The notes beneath the pieces are model-generated. The model was not told where the DNA came from and made no database searches. It saw nothing but the letters and a program-made list of their open reading frames with translations. Positions 27,201-33,317 of a stretch of DNA of 64,000 bases are shown here, piece by piece. Position 1 is the stretch's first letter; each line of letters opens with the position of its first letter. Source of the stretch: Streptomyces iranensis (GTDB lineage: Bacteria > Actinomycetota > Actinomycetes > Streptomycetales > Streptomycetaceae); contig NZ_JAGGLR010000030.1 in NCBI RefSeq assembly GCF_017874715.1, positions 116,488-180,487 on the forward strand. Direction: 5' to 3'. Position numbers and translations under genes: made by a program.

Positions 27201-27887
27201 CTGGTCGGACACGGCCGTGGGGTGGGCGACGGAGTCGCCGAAGTGCACCAGCCCCGCGGTGCTCAGATTGACGCCGGTGAGCTCGACGATGTCGCCCCCG
27301 CCGAGCGGTCCGGCGACGGGCGCGATGTCGGTCAGGGTGGGCCAGGGGAGGTAGAAGAACGAGCCGATGGGGGCCGTGCCGCCCGGGGTGGTGACATACA
27401 CCGGTACCGAGCCCGACCCCGAAGGGCTCACCGCGACGATGGTCTGGTCGTCGAGGACGGAGAAGCTCGCCGCCCGGCGGGTGCCGAAGAACACGTCCGT
27501 GGCGCCCGAGAAGTGGCTGCCGATGACGGTCACCAGCGTCCCGCCGCTGTACGGGCCCTGGTCGGGGAAGATCCCGGCGAACTGGTTGAAGAGCTCGTAC
27601 GCGCCCAGCGGGCGAACGGCCTCGAGGCCCGACCGCGCCCCGGGGAGCACCGGCCGGTCCGGATCGCCGGGGAGGGGGCCCATCAGGGTGCCGCGGCGGA
27701 GGGCGGCCAGCGCGTCGAGGCGGTCGAGCGCCGTGCGCACCACCAGCCGGTCGGGCATGCTCCGCGCCGGGAGCGGGATCGGCGCGCTCAGCGTCGGAAC
27801 GAGCCTGTGGGATTCCGGATCGACGACGGCGATGCAGTTCTCACCGGGATCGGTGACGAGGATGAGTCCCAACGGGCGACAGGGCAT
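18240..27887 (-). CDS. Giant IPT/TIG and Ig-like repeat protein
   Basis: About 3215 residues from the ATG at 27887, chosen because GGAG lies six bases upstream; a GTG at 27944 is the alternative and lacks such a site. Residues 1-40 read like one blade of a beta-propeller (LGLILVTDPGENCIAVVDPE). Three IPT/TIG domains follow (about 95-345; GPYSGGTLVTVIGSHFSG, GPLGGGDIVELTGVNLS, GSTAGGEPVVLTGTGLG). Then come 29 tandem Ig-like repeats of about 95-99 residues, each of the form APDPSVVGQPVTFTATV, GTVTFDFGDGTP, GSPYTITATYNGD, STGTDTQTV. The FDFGDG loop resembles PKD domains. The last repeat has lost it. No signal peptide, lipobox, LPXTG motif or membrane anchor is visible. Such repeats usually build extended surface or secreted stalks. 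The gene is downstream of the betaine cluster on the same strand. Confidence 0.85.
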   Translation of the reverse strand: MPCRPLGLILVTDPGENCIAVVDPESHRLVPTLSAPIPLPARSMPDRLVVRTALDRLDALAALRRGTLMGPLPGDPDRPVLPGARSGLEAVRPLGAYELFNQFAGIFPDQGPYSGGTLVTVIGSHFSGATDVFFGTRRAASFSVLDDQTIVAVSPSGSGSVPVYVTTPGGTAPIGSFFYLPWPTLTDIAPVAGPLGGGDIVELTGVNLSTAGLVHFGDSVAHPTAVSDQHLLVTAPPASGPGTVPVYVITVGGVSNRLLYTYAAVPVVTDVSPTTGSTAGGEPVVLTGTGLGHVTAVTFGGVPATSFGSISDTLLVVVTPPNVPGPADITVTTAGGGVTVPDGFNYVAPSTTEVTSAPDPSVVGQPVTFTAVVAGVPPTAGTPTSNVTFDFGDGSPTVTVSLTGGTATVSHVYAAPSIAPYAVTAEYGGDPYFTASTGTDTQTVGQASTTTAVNSAPDPSVPGQTVTFVAQVAPAPPGAGAPTGTVTFDFGDGTTAVTQPLTNGAATVTHAYADVSGSPYPVTATYDGDTNFTASTGTDAQIVEQAGTATAVSSAPDPSVVGQPVTVSATVTAVPPGVGAPTGTVTFDFGDGTPTVTAPLADGTATTGHTYTDTTGSPYTITATYNGDTNFTASTGTDLQSVGRSSTATAVSSAPDPSAVGEPVTVTATVTAVSPGAGTPTGTVTFDFGDGTPTVTQPVSASQATAAHTYTGASGSPYAITATYSGDTNFLTSLGTDSQSVQPAATATAVTTAPDPSAVGDPVTFTATVTAVPPGAGTPTGTVTFDPGDGTPPLTAPLSGDTATTTYTYTDTAGSPYTVTATYNGDVDFTASSGTDTQTVEPAATATALSSVPDPSSVGQSTTFIAKVTPDTPGAGSPTGTVTFEFSDSTPPVTAPVTGGTATVDHTNPESATPYTVTATYSGDTNFLTSSAADTHQVVQGVSTTVLTASPSPSVTGETVTFTATVTAVPPASGTPTGTVTFDFGDGTAPVALPLTGGSAATDHAYTTAVGSPYTVTADYDGDANFVASVGTRLHPVDPAETATTITATPDPTVTGELVTVTVAPTGPGAGTPTGPVTIDFGDGTPAVTAELVNGSATVTHAYAGTAGSPYTIAAEYGGDGDFAPSENTLVHAVTPAATTTVVTSSPTPSAVGQTVTLIARVAPVPPGAGAPTGTVTFDFGDGTTTATVPVANGVATTTHAYVSTAGSPYTITATYSGDDNFATSTGTAVQPVEMDVSATATTVSTTPDPSAVGEAVTVSATVAVLPPAAGTATGTVTFDFGDGTTTVTVPLTGDTGTTSHVYASTAGSPYTITAVYSGDDDFTGSTGLDIQTVTPASSSTTLSSAPNPSVTGQPVTFTATVASGQPGAGTPPGTVTFDFGDGTQAVRAPLADGTAIAVHAYPDTAGSPYTVTATYDGDVSFTGSTDTLTQTVNPAATSTTVFSSPDPTEVGQPVTVTANVAVVAPGSGTTNGTVTFDFGDGTPTVTAPSVAGVAAVTHAYAETSGSPYTISATYGDDGDFAPSTGTDVHTVQPSSTTITVTADPDPSVVGEELTVTATVAPVPPGAGVPSGTVTFDFGDGAPTVDVPLTGGTAILPRTYASSLGSPYTITATYGGSDDFRSSVDTEPQTVLQSATTTTVSSAPEPSVVGQPVTFTATVAPVAPGGGSPTGTVTFDFGDGSTPAAAPVTDGLATAVHAYTTAAGSPYPVTVTYGGSPDFTGSGDLVTHSVGRAPTTTAVFSTPDPSVTGQPVTVTATVSAVAPGAGTPTGTVTFDFGDGTAPATAPVTAGVATITHVWADTSGSPYTLTADYGGDTDFTASTGTDTQTVTPAATHTDVASSPDPSVTGQPVTLTATVSAVAPGAGTPTGTVTFDPGDGSPAVTAPMTAGVATVTHAYADGAGSPYTITATYDGDADFLTSLGTDTQTVGRASTTVAISDLPEPSATGQPVTFLARVAPVAPGTDAPTGTVTYDFGDGTPTVDVPVADGVATAAHTYSTAAGSPYTVTAAYGGDTHFIGSVNTETHLVERALSTTTVDSSPNPSVTGQAVTVTATIAAVAPGAGTPAGTVTFDFGDGTGAVTAPVTGGVATITHAYPIAFDSPYTITADYGGDADFTASTGTTTHTVNPAATATTVTSAPDPSVAGQAVTIGATVAPAVPGDVIPTGTVVFDPGDGTPAVTAPLVEGAASITHTYAGTSGSPYTITVSYSGDADFTASTGTDTQTVGQADSATSLVTSPDPSVAGEQVTFTARVSAAAPGTGSPTGTVTFDFGDGSPTATAPVSGGVATVTHPYATSVGSPFTVTATYSGDADFAPSAATGTHTVLVSAATTSTTVASSPDPSVTGRAVTFTATVAPTPPGAGVPTGTVTFDFGDGTATATASLSAGVATVVHAYTTAVGSPYTVTAAYSGDVNFSSSAGTDTQTIAPAATTTTVASAPDPSVVGQPVALTATVGPVAPGAGVPTGTVTFDFGDGTPVASAPLADGVAAISHTYTSADGFTVTAAYDGDPSFLTSLGTDAQTVNQAATTTAVVSAPDPTVSGQPATFTATVVPTAPGAGVPTGTVAFDFGDGTPTATAPLADGLTSVTHSYASASGSPYTVTATYNGDGDYTVSTGTDVHTVNRAATTTAVSSSPDPGVTGQTVTLTATVTALAPGAGTPTGTVTFSFGDGTPAITAPLSGGTATATHAYAGAAGSPFTVTAAYNGDTGFAPSTGTDTQTVNKATTTTTVASSPDPTVTGQTVTLTATVTAVGPGAGTPTGTVTFSFGDGTPAATAPVAGGTATVTHAYAGTSGSPYTITATYNGDSGYTSSTGADTQTVNKATTTTTVASAPDPSVTGQTITLTATVASILPGAGIPTGTVTFSFGDGAPTVTAPLSGGTATTTHAYTTRTGSPYPVTATYNGDTNYTTSTGTDSQTVGRAATTTTVVSAPDPSATGQSVTLTATVASLSPGAGTPTGTVTFSFGDGTGNSTVTLSGGVATVNHTYTTRTGSPFPITATYNGDTNFNTSSGTDTQTINAKAATTTTVTSTPDPSVVGQQVTIRATVSSASGTPVGAVTFSFGDGTNTAVGILFGGIATVTHTYTTTTGSPFTITATYNGTENFATSSGTDTQTVNKAATTTAVVSSPNPSLVSDPVTVTATVSPVAPGAGTPTGTVTLAITNRTPQVVTLVNGTASATFNPLQKGTHTVTANYNGDVNFTSSSRSITQTVNTGSG
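18250..26850 (-). repeat. 29 tandem coding repeats of about 290 bp
   Basis: The Ig-like part of the giant gene is an 8.6-kb array of direct repeats of roughly 285-300 bp. The copies are diverged but share blocks encoding GTVTFDFGDGT and GSPYTVTATY almost unchanged. The repeats in the distal half (left end, about 18.9-19.9 kb) are the most alike, for example those encoding TTTTTVASSPDPTVTGQTVT, which suggests recent duplication there. Confidence 0.85.
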
Positions 27888-28117
27888 GACGGCTCCGATC
27901 TGGCAAGGCGTCTTCCACTCCGCCGGAAAGGATGGGCAGCCCACCGGAATCGGACGGATTCAGTAACCCATTCCGGTGGGACCCGGGCAATATCCTTGGC
28001 CGCGGCTCACCCGAATGGCGCAGCGCGCACCGCCCCGCCCGCCCGTTGTCCCGCCCCGCCCCGCCCCGCCCCGCCCCGCTCCGCCGTCCCGGACTCGGAG
28101 CCGGACGGACTCCCCGG
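27888..28117 (-). other. Intergenic region with CCGCC pentamer run
   Basis: This 230-base gap separates the giant gene from the aldehyde dehydrogenase gene on the same strand. It holds seven near-perfect CCGCC pentamers (28051-28085; the sixth is CCGCT). No clear promoter or terminator hairpin was found. The giant gene may have its own promoter here. Confidence 0.5.
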
Positions 28118-29584
28118 TCAGGCGAACCAGCCCTGCGGACGCGGACGCGTATTGCGCCAGATGTGCTTGGCCTCCCGGTACTCCGCGAGCCCGCTGGGCC
28201 CCAACTCCCGCCCGGTCCCGGACTGTTTGAACCCGCCCCACTCCGCCTGCGGGAGACAGGGGTGGTAGTCGTTGATCCAGACGGTGCCCAGCCGCAGCCG
28301 CGAGGCCACCCGCTCCGCCCGCCCCTCGTCGCCGGACCATACGGCCCCGGCGAGCCCGTACACGGTGTCGTTGGCCAGCCGCACCGCCTCGTCCTCACCG
28401 GCGAAACGTTCAACCGTGAGCACCGGCCCGAAGGACTCGTCGGCCAGCACCGACATCCCGCTGTGGCAGCGGTCGAGGACGGTCGGCAGGAAGTAGTAGC
28501 CGTCGGCCAGGGCCGGATCGTCGGGGCGGGTGCCACCGCAGCGCAGCCGGGCGCCCTCCGCGAGCCCGGCCGCCACATACGCCTCGACCTTGGCCCGGTG
28601 CGCGGCCGAGATCAGCGGGCCGGTCTGGGCCCGCTCGTCGAACGGCCCGCCGAGCCGGATGCCCCGGGCCCGGCGCACGACCTCCTCGACGAAGGCGTCG
28701 TGCACCGGATCCTCCACCAGCAGCCGGGCCCCGGCCGAGCAGACCTGCCCGGAGTGGAGGAAGACCGCGGTGAGCGCGTAGTCCACGGCCGTGTCGAAGT
28801 CCGCGTCGGCGAAGACCACATTGGGGTTCTTGCCGCCCAGCTCCAGCGAGGTCCGCTTGACCGTGCCCGCGGCCGCGGCCATGATCCGGCGCCCGGTCCG
28901 CAGCCCCCCGGTGAAGGACACCATGTCCACATCGGGGTTGTCGGTGAGCGGGGCCCCGGCCTCGGCGCCGGGGCCGAGCACCAGATTGGCCACCCCGTCC
29001 GGCAGTCCGGCCTCCGCCAGCAGCCGCATCAGGGCGATCGCGGTGCTGGGGGTGAGCTCACTGGGCTTCAGTACGAAGGTGTTGCCCGCGGCGAGCGCGG
29101 GCGCCACCTTCCACGCGGTCTGCAGCAGCGGATAGTTCCACGGGGTGATCAGCGAGCAGACCCCGACCGGTTCATAGACCACCCGGCTGACGGAGTGCTC
29201 GCTGCCGGTGTCCACGACCCGGTCCGCCTCGGTGCGCACCAGCTGTCCGTAGTAGCGGAAGCACGCCACCACACCGTCGATGTCGACGTCGCTCTCGGCC
29301 AGGCGCTTCCCCGTGTCCAGGGACTCGGCGCGGGCGAGCGCGGCCTTGTCGCGCTCCACCAGACCGGCGACGCGCAGCAGCAGATCGCCGCGCGCCCCGA
29401 CCGGGGTACGGGGCCAGGGCCCCTGGTCGAATGCCTGCCGGGCGGCGGCGATCGCCTCGGCCGCGTCCTTGCCGCCGCCCTCGTCGACGACCGCCACCAG
29501 CGATCCGTCGGCCGGGCAGCGGATCTCCCGGGTGCGCTCGTCGATCGAGCCGGTCCACTGGCCACCGATGAAGAGGTCCGTCAC
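28118..29584 (-). CDS. Betaine-aldehyde-dehydrogenase-type aldehyde dehydrogenase
   Basis: 488 residues from the GTG at 29584: GGAGG lies seven bases upstream and the GTG overlaps the stop of the Rieske oxygenase gene; an in-frame ATG at 29590 sits too close to that site. NAD-dependent aldehyde dehydrogenase. Catalytic residues are visible: N150 (TPWNYPL), E248 (LELGGKNPN) and C282 (SGQVCSAGARL). The overall match is to BetB/GbsA-type enzymes that oxidise betaine aldehyde and other amino-aldehydes. It is the last gene of the leftward operon with the oxygenase, dimethylglycine-dehydrogenase-like and mycothiol dehydrogenase genes, which favours a role in choline/betaine use. The exact substrate is not fixed by sequence. 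Confidence 0.88.
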   Translation of the reverse strand: MTDLFIGGQWTGSIDERTREIRCPADGSLVAVVDEGGGKDAAEAIAAARQAFDQGPWPRTPVGARGDLLLRVAGLVERDKAALARAESLDTGKRLAESDVDIDGVVACFRYYGQLVRTEADRVVDTGSEHSVSRVVYEPVGVCSLITPWNYPLLQTAWKVAPALAAGNTFVLKPSELTPSTAIALMRLLAEAGLPDGVANLVLGPGAEAGAPLTDNPDVDMVSFTGGLRTGRRIMAAAAGTVKRTSLELGGKNPNVVFADADFDTAVDYALTAVFLHSGQVCSAGARLLVEDPVHDAFVEEVVRRARGIRLGGPFDERAQTGPLISAAHRAKVEAYVAAGLAEGARLRCGGTRPDDPALADGYYFLPTVLDRCHSGMSVLADESFGPVLTVERFAGEDEAVRLANDTVYGLAGAVWSGDEGRAERVASRLRLGTVWINDYHPCLPQAEWGGFKQSGTGRELGPSGLAEYREAKHIWRNTRPRPQGWFA

Positions 29585-30738
29585 GGGCATTCCTCCGCTT
29601 CCGGGGTCGGGACATGGTCGGTCACCCATCGGTGGAAGGCGCCGATGTGGTGTTCGCTGGGGACGAGCACCCCGCCGTCGCGGTAGGCGCGGGAGTCCAT
29701 GGCGGGCTGGGTGCGCTCACAGGCGTCGAAGTCCTGGGTGTTGACCCGGTGGAACAGCTCCACCGACTTCGACAGATCCCGATCGGACGCCACCACTTCG
29801 GGTGCGTAGAGCCAATCGCATTCGACCAGCGTGTGATCGGGAGCGAGCGGGAACATCCGGTGCATGATCACGTGGTCGGGGACCAGATTGAGGAAGACCT
29901 GCGGCCGTACCGTGATCGCGTAGTAGCGGCGGTCCTGCTCGTCGGCGATCCCCGCGAACCGGTCGAACCCCTCGCTGCCGTCCACCGTGAACCCCTGCGC
30001 CTCCTCGGCGAACTCGGCGCCGTGCCCGACGAAGTACTGCGCCGCCAGCCCGTCGGCGAACTCCGGGAGCACCTCGGTGAGTTCGGGGTGAATCGTCGCG
30101 CAGTGGTAGCACTCCATGAAGTTCTCGACGATCAGCTTCCAGTTGGCCCTGACGTCGTAGGAGATCCGGCGGCCCAGCGCCAGCCCCGCCACGCCGTAGC
30201 GCTCCACGGAGTCCGTGTCGCCGAGCCGCTCGGCCACCTCCCCGATCACCGTCTCCTCGAACGACGGTGGCTCCTCGGCCAGGCAGACCCAGACATAGCC
30301 GAGCCATTCGCGAAGCCGTACCGGCACCAGCCCGCGCTCGACCCGGTCGACATCGGGCATCTTCTGAAGATTGGGGGCGGCGGTGAGCCGGCCGTCCAGA
30401 TCGTAGGTCCACGCGTGGTACGGGCACTGCAGCGAGCGCCGCACCGTACCGGACTCCTCGGTGCACAGCCGGGCGCCGCGGTGGCGGCAGATATTGAGGA
30501 ACGCCCGCGCCTCACCCCGCCGGTTGCGGGTGATCAGCACGCTCTCCCGGCCGACCTGCACGGTGCGGAAGGCACCCGGCCGGTCCAGATCGGCCCCGCG
30601 CACCGCGCAGAACCACATGGCCTCGAACAGGTGCTCCTGCTCCCGGCGGAAGACCCCGGGAGCGGTGTACCAGTGGCCGGGGAGAGTGGCGAGCAGACTG
30701 GGGGGCGTGATGGCGGGGGACTCGGGAGCCACAGTCAT
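29581..30738 (-). CDS. Rieske non-heme iron oxygenase alpha subunit (glycine-betaine type)
   Basis: 385 residues. The Rieske [2Fe-2S] ligands are C84, H86, C105 and H108 (CRHRGARLC, then CPYHAW). The catalytic iron site is seen in NWKLIVENFMECYHCATIHP (H212 and H217; an acidic third ligand is expected near the C-terminus). The family includes the oxygenase that demethylates glycine betaine (GbcA), choline monooxygenase and carnitine oxygenase. The flanking dimethylglycine-dehydrogenase-like, betaine-aldehyde-dehydrogenase and formaldehyde-dehydrogenase genes favour glycine betaine demethylation. Electrons would come from the ferredoxin and reductase at 35.7-37.2 kb. It starts after GAGGAG and overlaps the aldehyde dehydrogenase start. 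Confidence 0.88.
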   Translation of the reverse strand: MTVAPESPAITPPSLLATLPGHWYTAPGVFRREQEHLFEAMWFCAVRGADLDRPGAFRTVQVGRESVLITRNRRGEARAFLNICRHRGARLCTEESGTVRRSLQCPYHAWTYDLDGRLTAAPNLQKMPDVDRVERGLVPVRLREWLGYVWVCLAEEPPSFEETVIGEVAERLGDTDSVERYGVAGLALGRRISYDVRANWKLIVENFMECYHCATIHPELTEVLPEFADGLAAQYFVGHGAEFAEEAQGFTVDGSEGFDRFAGIADEQDRRYYAITVRPQVFLNLVPDHVIMHRMFPLAPDHTLVECDWLYAPEVVASDRDLSKSVELFHRVNTQDFDACERTQPAMDSRAYRDGGVLVPSEHHIGAFHRWVTDHVPTPEAEECP

Positions 30739-30741
30739 GGG

Positions 30742-30866
30742 TTCTCCTCAGGCGGTCGCGGCGGTCAGCCGGCGGGGGTCGAAGAGCTCGATGGGGTGGG
30801 CGGTGTCACCGGTGAGTGCCGTGGGGGCCGCCAAGCGGTCGTCTCCCGCTCCCGCGGCGCTCGGTG
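30742..30866 (-). pseudogene. Possible C-terminal coding remnant between the flavoprotein and oxygenase genes
   Basis: On the minus strand an open frame of about 40 codons ends with TGA just before the oxygenase ribosome-binding site. Its final residues read HPIELFDPRRLTAATA, with strong G/C third positions. The only possible start is a TTG, and there is no ribosome-binding site. It recalls the AAEPLFDPRMERIRR end of the preceding protein, so it may be what remains of a related gene. It could also be chance in high-GC DNA. Confidence 0.25.
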
Positions 30867-33317
30867 TCAGCGGCGGATGCGCTCCATGCGCGGGTCGAAG
30901 AGGGGCTCGGCGGCGACGGTCGCGGGCACCTTCTCGCCGAAGTACTCGATGTGGACGGCGGTGCCGGGCACGGCGGCCGCGGCGGGCAGCCAGGCGTAGG
31001 CGACGGTCCGGCCGATGGTGTAGCCGTAGGACGCGCTGGTCACATAGCCCGCCGGGACGCCGTCGGCGTACACCGGCTCCTTGCCCATGACGACCGCGGC
31101 CGGGTCGTCCAGGGTGAGACAGGTCAGCCTGCGCGCCGCCGTCTCCTCGGAGCGGCCCTCGAGCGCCGCACGCCCGGTGAAGTCACCCTTGTTCATCCGG
31201 ACGGCGAAGCCGACCCCGGCCTCGTAGGGATCGTGCTCAGTGGTCATGTCATGGCCCCAGGCGCGATAGCCCTTCTCCAGCCGCAGGCTGTTGAAGGCCG
31301 AGCGCCCGGCGGCGATCACACCCAGGCGCTGTCCGGCCTCCCACAGGGTGTCCCACAGCCGCAGGCCCATGTCGGCGGTGGTGTACAGCTCCCAGCCGAG
31401 CTCGCCGACGTAACTCAGCCGCATCGCGGTCACCGGGACATGGCCGATATAGGTCTGCCTGGCCTTGAAGTAGCCGAACGCCTCGTGCGAGAAGTCGTCG
31501 CGGGTCAGCGGTTGGACCAGCTCCCGGGCGAGCGGGCCCCACACGCCGACGCAGCAGGTGCCCGGGGTGATGTCGGCGACATGGATGTCATCGGGCGCGT
31601 GGCGCAGCAGCCAGTCCAGGTCCAGTCCGCCGTTGGCGCCCACCTGGAAGTGGTGCTCCGAGAGCCGGGCGACGGTGAGGTCGCTGCGGATGCCCCCGGC
31701 CTCGTCCAGCAGCAGGGTGTAGGTGACCGCGCCGGGCTTCTTCGCCAGCTGATTGGTGGTCATGCGCTGCAGGAAGTCCAGCGCGCCGGGGCCGGTGACC
31801 GCCAGCCGCTTGAGCGGTGTCATGTCGTACAGCGCGACCCGCTCCCGGGTGGCCCTGGCCTCGGCGGCGGCGATGGGCGACCAGTAGCGGGCCGACCAGG
31901 CGTCGCGCGGGGGCAGTTCGACGGACTCGGCGAGCGGGGCGTTCGCCTCGTACCAGTGCGGCCGCTCCCAGCCCGCCGCCTCCAGGAAGTGGCCGCCCAG
32001 CTCGCGCTGCCGGACGTGGAAGGGGCTGACCCGCAGCGGACGGGGCTGCTCCATCGGCTGCAGCGGATGGATGACGTCGTAGACCTCGACGAAGTTCTGC
32101 TGACCCCGCTCGGTGACGTAGGCGGGGGAGCGCTGGGCGTCCTCGAAGCGGTACAGATCGCATTCATGGACGTCCATGCCCGGCCGCCCGTCCGTCATCC
32201 ACTCGGCCACGGCCCGCGCCACGCCCGCGGAGTGGGTCACCCACACCGCCTCGGCCAGCCAGAAGCCGCGCACCTCGCGGGACTCGCCGATCAGCGGCAT
32301 ACCGTCGGGGGTGAAGGAGAAGACGCCGTTGAAGCCCTCCTCGACCCGGCTCGCGCCGAGCGCGGGGAGCAGCTTGACGCTGTCCTCCCAGCTGGGGGCG
32401 AAGTCCTCCGGGGTGAACGGCAGCGAGGACGGCATCACCGGGGCGTCGTCGTACGCGGGCAGCCCCGCCGGGTCGACGGGGAGCGGACGGTGGGCGTAGC
32501 TGCCGATGCCGATGCGGTCGGTGTGCTCGCGGTAGTACAGATCGCGGTCCTGGAACCGCAGGATCGGCTTGCTCGCCTCCGTACGGGGGTCGTTCACCCC
32601 CGCGAGCTCGGGCAGCGGCCCGGTCTTGGCGTACTGGTGGGCCAGCGGCTGCAGCGGGACGGGGACCCCCGCCATCGCGCCGATCAGCGGGCCCCAGAAG
32701 CCGGCGGCGGAGACCACGATGTCGGCCGGGAAGGTACCCCGGTCGGTGACGACGGCGGTCACCCGGCCGCCCTCCCGCTCGATGGCGGTCACCGTGTGCC
32801 GGTCCAGGAACCGGGCGCCGTGCGCGGTGGCCCGCTCCATCTGGGCGCGGGAGGCGAGCAGCGCCCGTGCCAGTCCGTCGTCCGGGGTGTGGAGGCCGCC
32901 GAGGATCCGCTCCGGGTCCAGCATCGGCCACATCTCGGCGCACCGGGCCGGGCCGAGCAGCTCGGCCCGTACGCCCCAGGAGGCAGCGAGACCGGCCTTG
33001 CGGTGCAGATCGGCCCAGCGCTCCTCGCTGGTGGCGATCTCCAGACCGCCCACCGGGTTGAAGCAGGGCAGCCCGTCGACCTCGAGGGAGGAGAACTTCT
33101 CCACGGTGTACCGGGCGAGGTCGGTCAGGGTCTTGGAGGGGCTGGTCTGGAAGACCAGACCGGGGGCGTGCGAGGTCGAGCCGCCGGGGGCGAGCAGCGG
33201 GCCCTGCTCCAGGACGGTGACGTCCCGCCGGCCACGGGCGGTCAGCTCATCGGCGAGCGAGCAGCCGACGATGCCTGCACCGACGATCACAACACGGGAG
33301 CCCATTCGCGCGTTCAC
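30867..33317 (-). CDS. Dimethylglycine/sarcosine-dehydrogenase-like flavoprotein with GcvT domain
   Basis: 816 residues from the GTG at 33317 (overlapping the upstream stop as GTGA), or 812 from the ATG at 33305. The N-terminal half is an FAD oxidoreductase: VVIVGAGIVGCSLADEL dinucleotide fold, then GGSTSHAPGLVF, whose histidine matches the covalent-FAD position of dimethylglycine dehydrogenase. The C-terminal half (from about 430) is an aminomethyltransferase/GcvT-type folate domain, with YDMTPLKRLAVTGPGALDFL, SYVGELGWELY and RLEKGYRAWGHD. Length and domain order fit dimethylglycine dehydrogenase. It would oxidise an N-methyl group, passing the carbon to tetrahydrofolate or releasing formaldehyde. 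The adjacent oxygenase and mycothiol dehydrogenase support betaine catabolism. Confidence 0.85.
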   Translation of the reverse strand: MNARMGSRVVIVGAGIVGCSLADELTARGRRDVTVLEQGPLLAPGGSTSHAPGLVFQTSPSKTLTDLARYTVEKFSSLEVDGLPCFNPVGGLEIATSEERWADLHRKAGLAASWGVRAELLGPARCAEMWPMLDPERILGGLHTPDDGLARALLASRAQMERATAHGARFLDRHTVTAIEREGGRVTAVVTDRGTFPADIVVSAAGFWGPLIGAMAGVPVPLQPLAHQYAKTGPLPELAGVNDPRTEASKPILRFQDRDLYYREHTDRIGIGSYAHRPLPVDPAGLPAYDDAPVMPSSLPFTPEDFAPSWEDSVKLLPALGASRVEEGFNGVFSFTPDGMPLIGESREVRGFWLAEAVWVTHSAGVARAVAEWMTDGRPGMDVHECDLYRFEDAQRSPAYVTERGQQNFVEVYDVIHPLQPMEQPRPLRVSPFHVRQRELGGHFLEAAGWERPHWYEANAPLAESVELPPRDAWSARYWSPIAAAEARATRERVALYDMTPLKRLAVTGPGALDFLQRMTTNQLAKKPGAVTYTLLLDEAGGIRSDLTVARLSEHHFQVGANGGLDLDWLLRHAPDDIHVADITPGTCCVGVWGPLARELVQPLTRDDFSHEAFGYFKARQTYIGHVPVTAMRLSYVGELGWELYTTADMGLRLWDTLWEAGQRLGVIAAGRSAFNSLRLEKGYRAWGHDMTTEHDPYEAGVGFAVRMNKGDFTGRAALEGRSEETAARRLTCLTLDDPAAVVMGKEPVYADGVPAGYVTSASYGYTIGRTVAYAWLPAAAAVPGTAVHIEYFGEKVPATVAAEPLFDPRMERIRR

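Noticed and set aside
20712..28268. Long plus-strand open frame (over 2500 codons) opposite the giant repeat gene
   Set aside because: It is Gly/Arg-rich with no domain, start site or biased codons. It mirrors the repeats of the real minus-strand gene.
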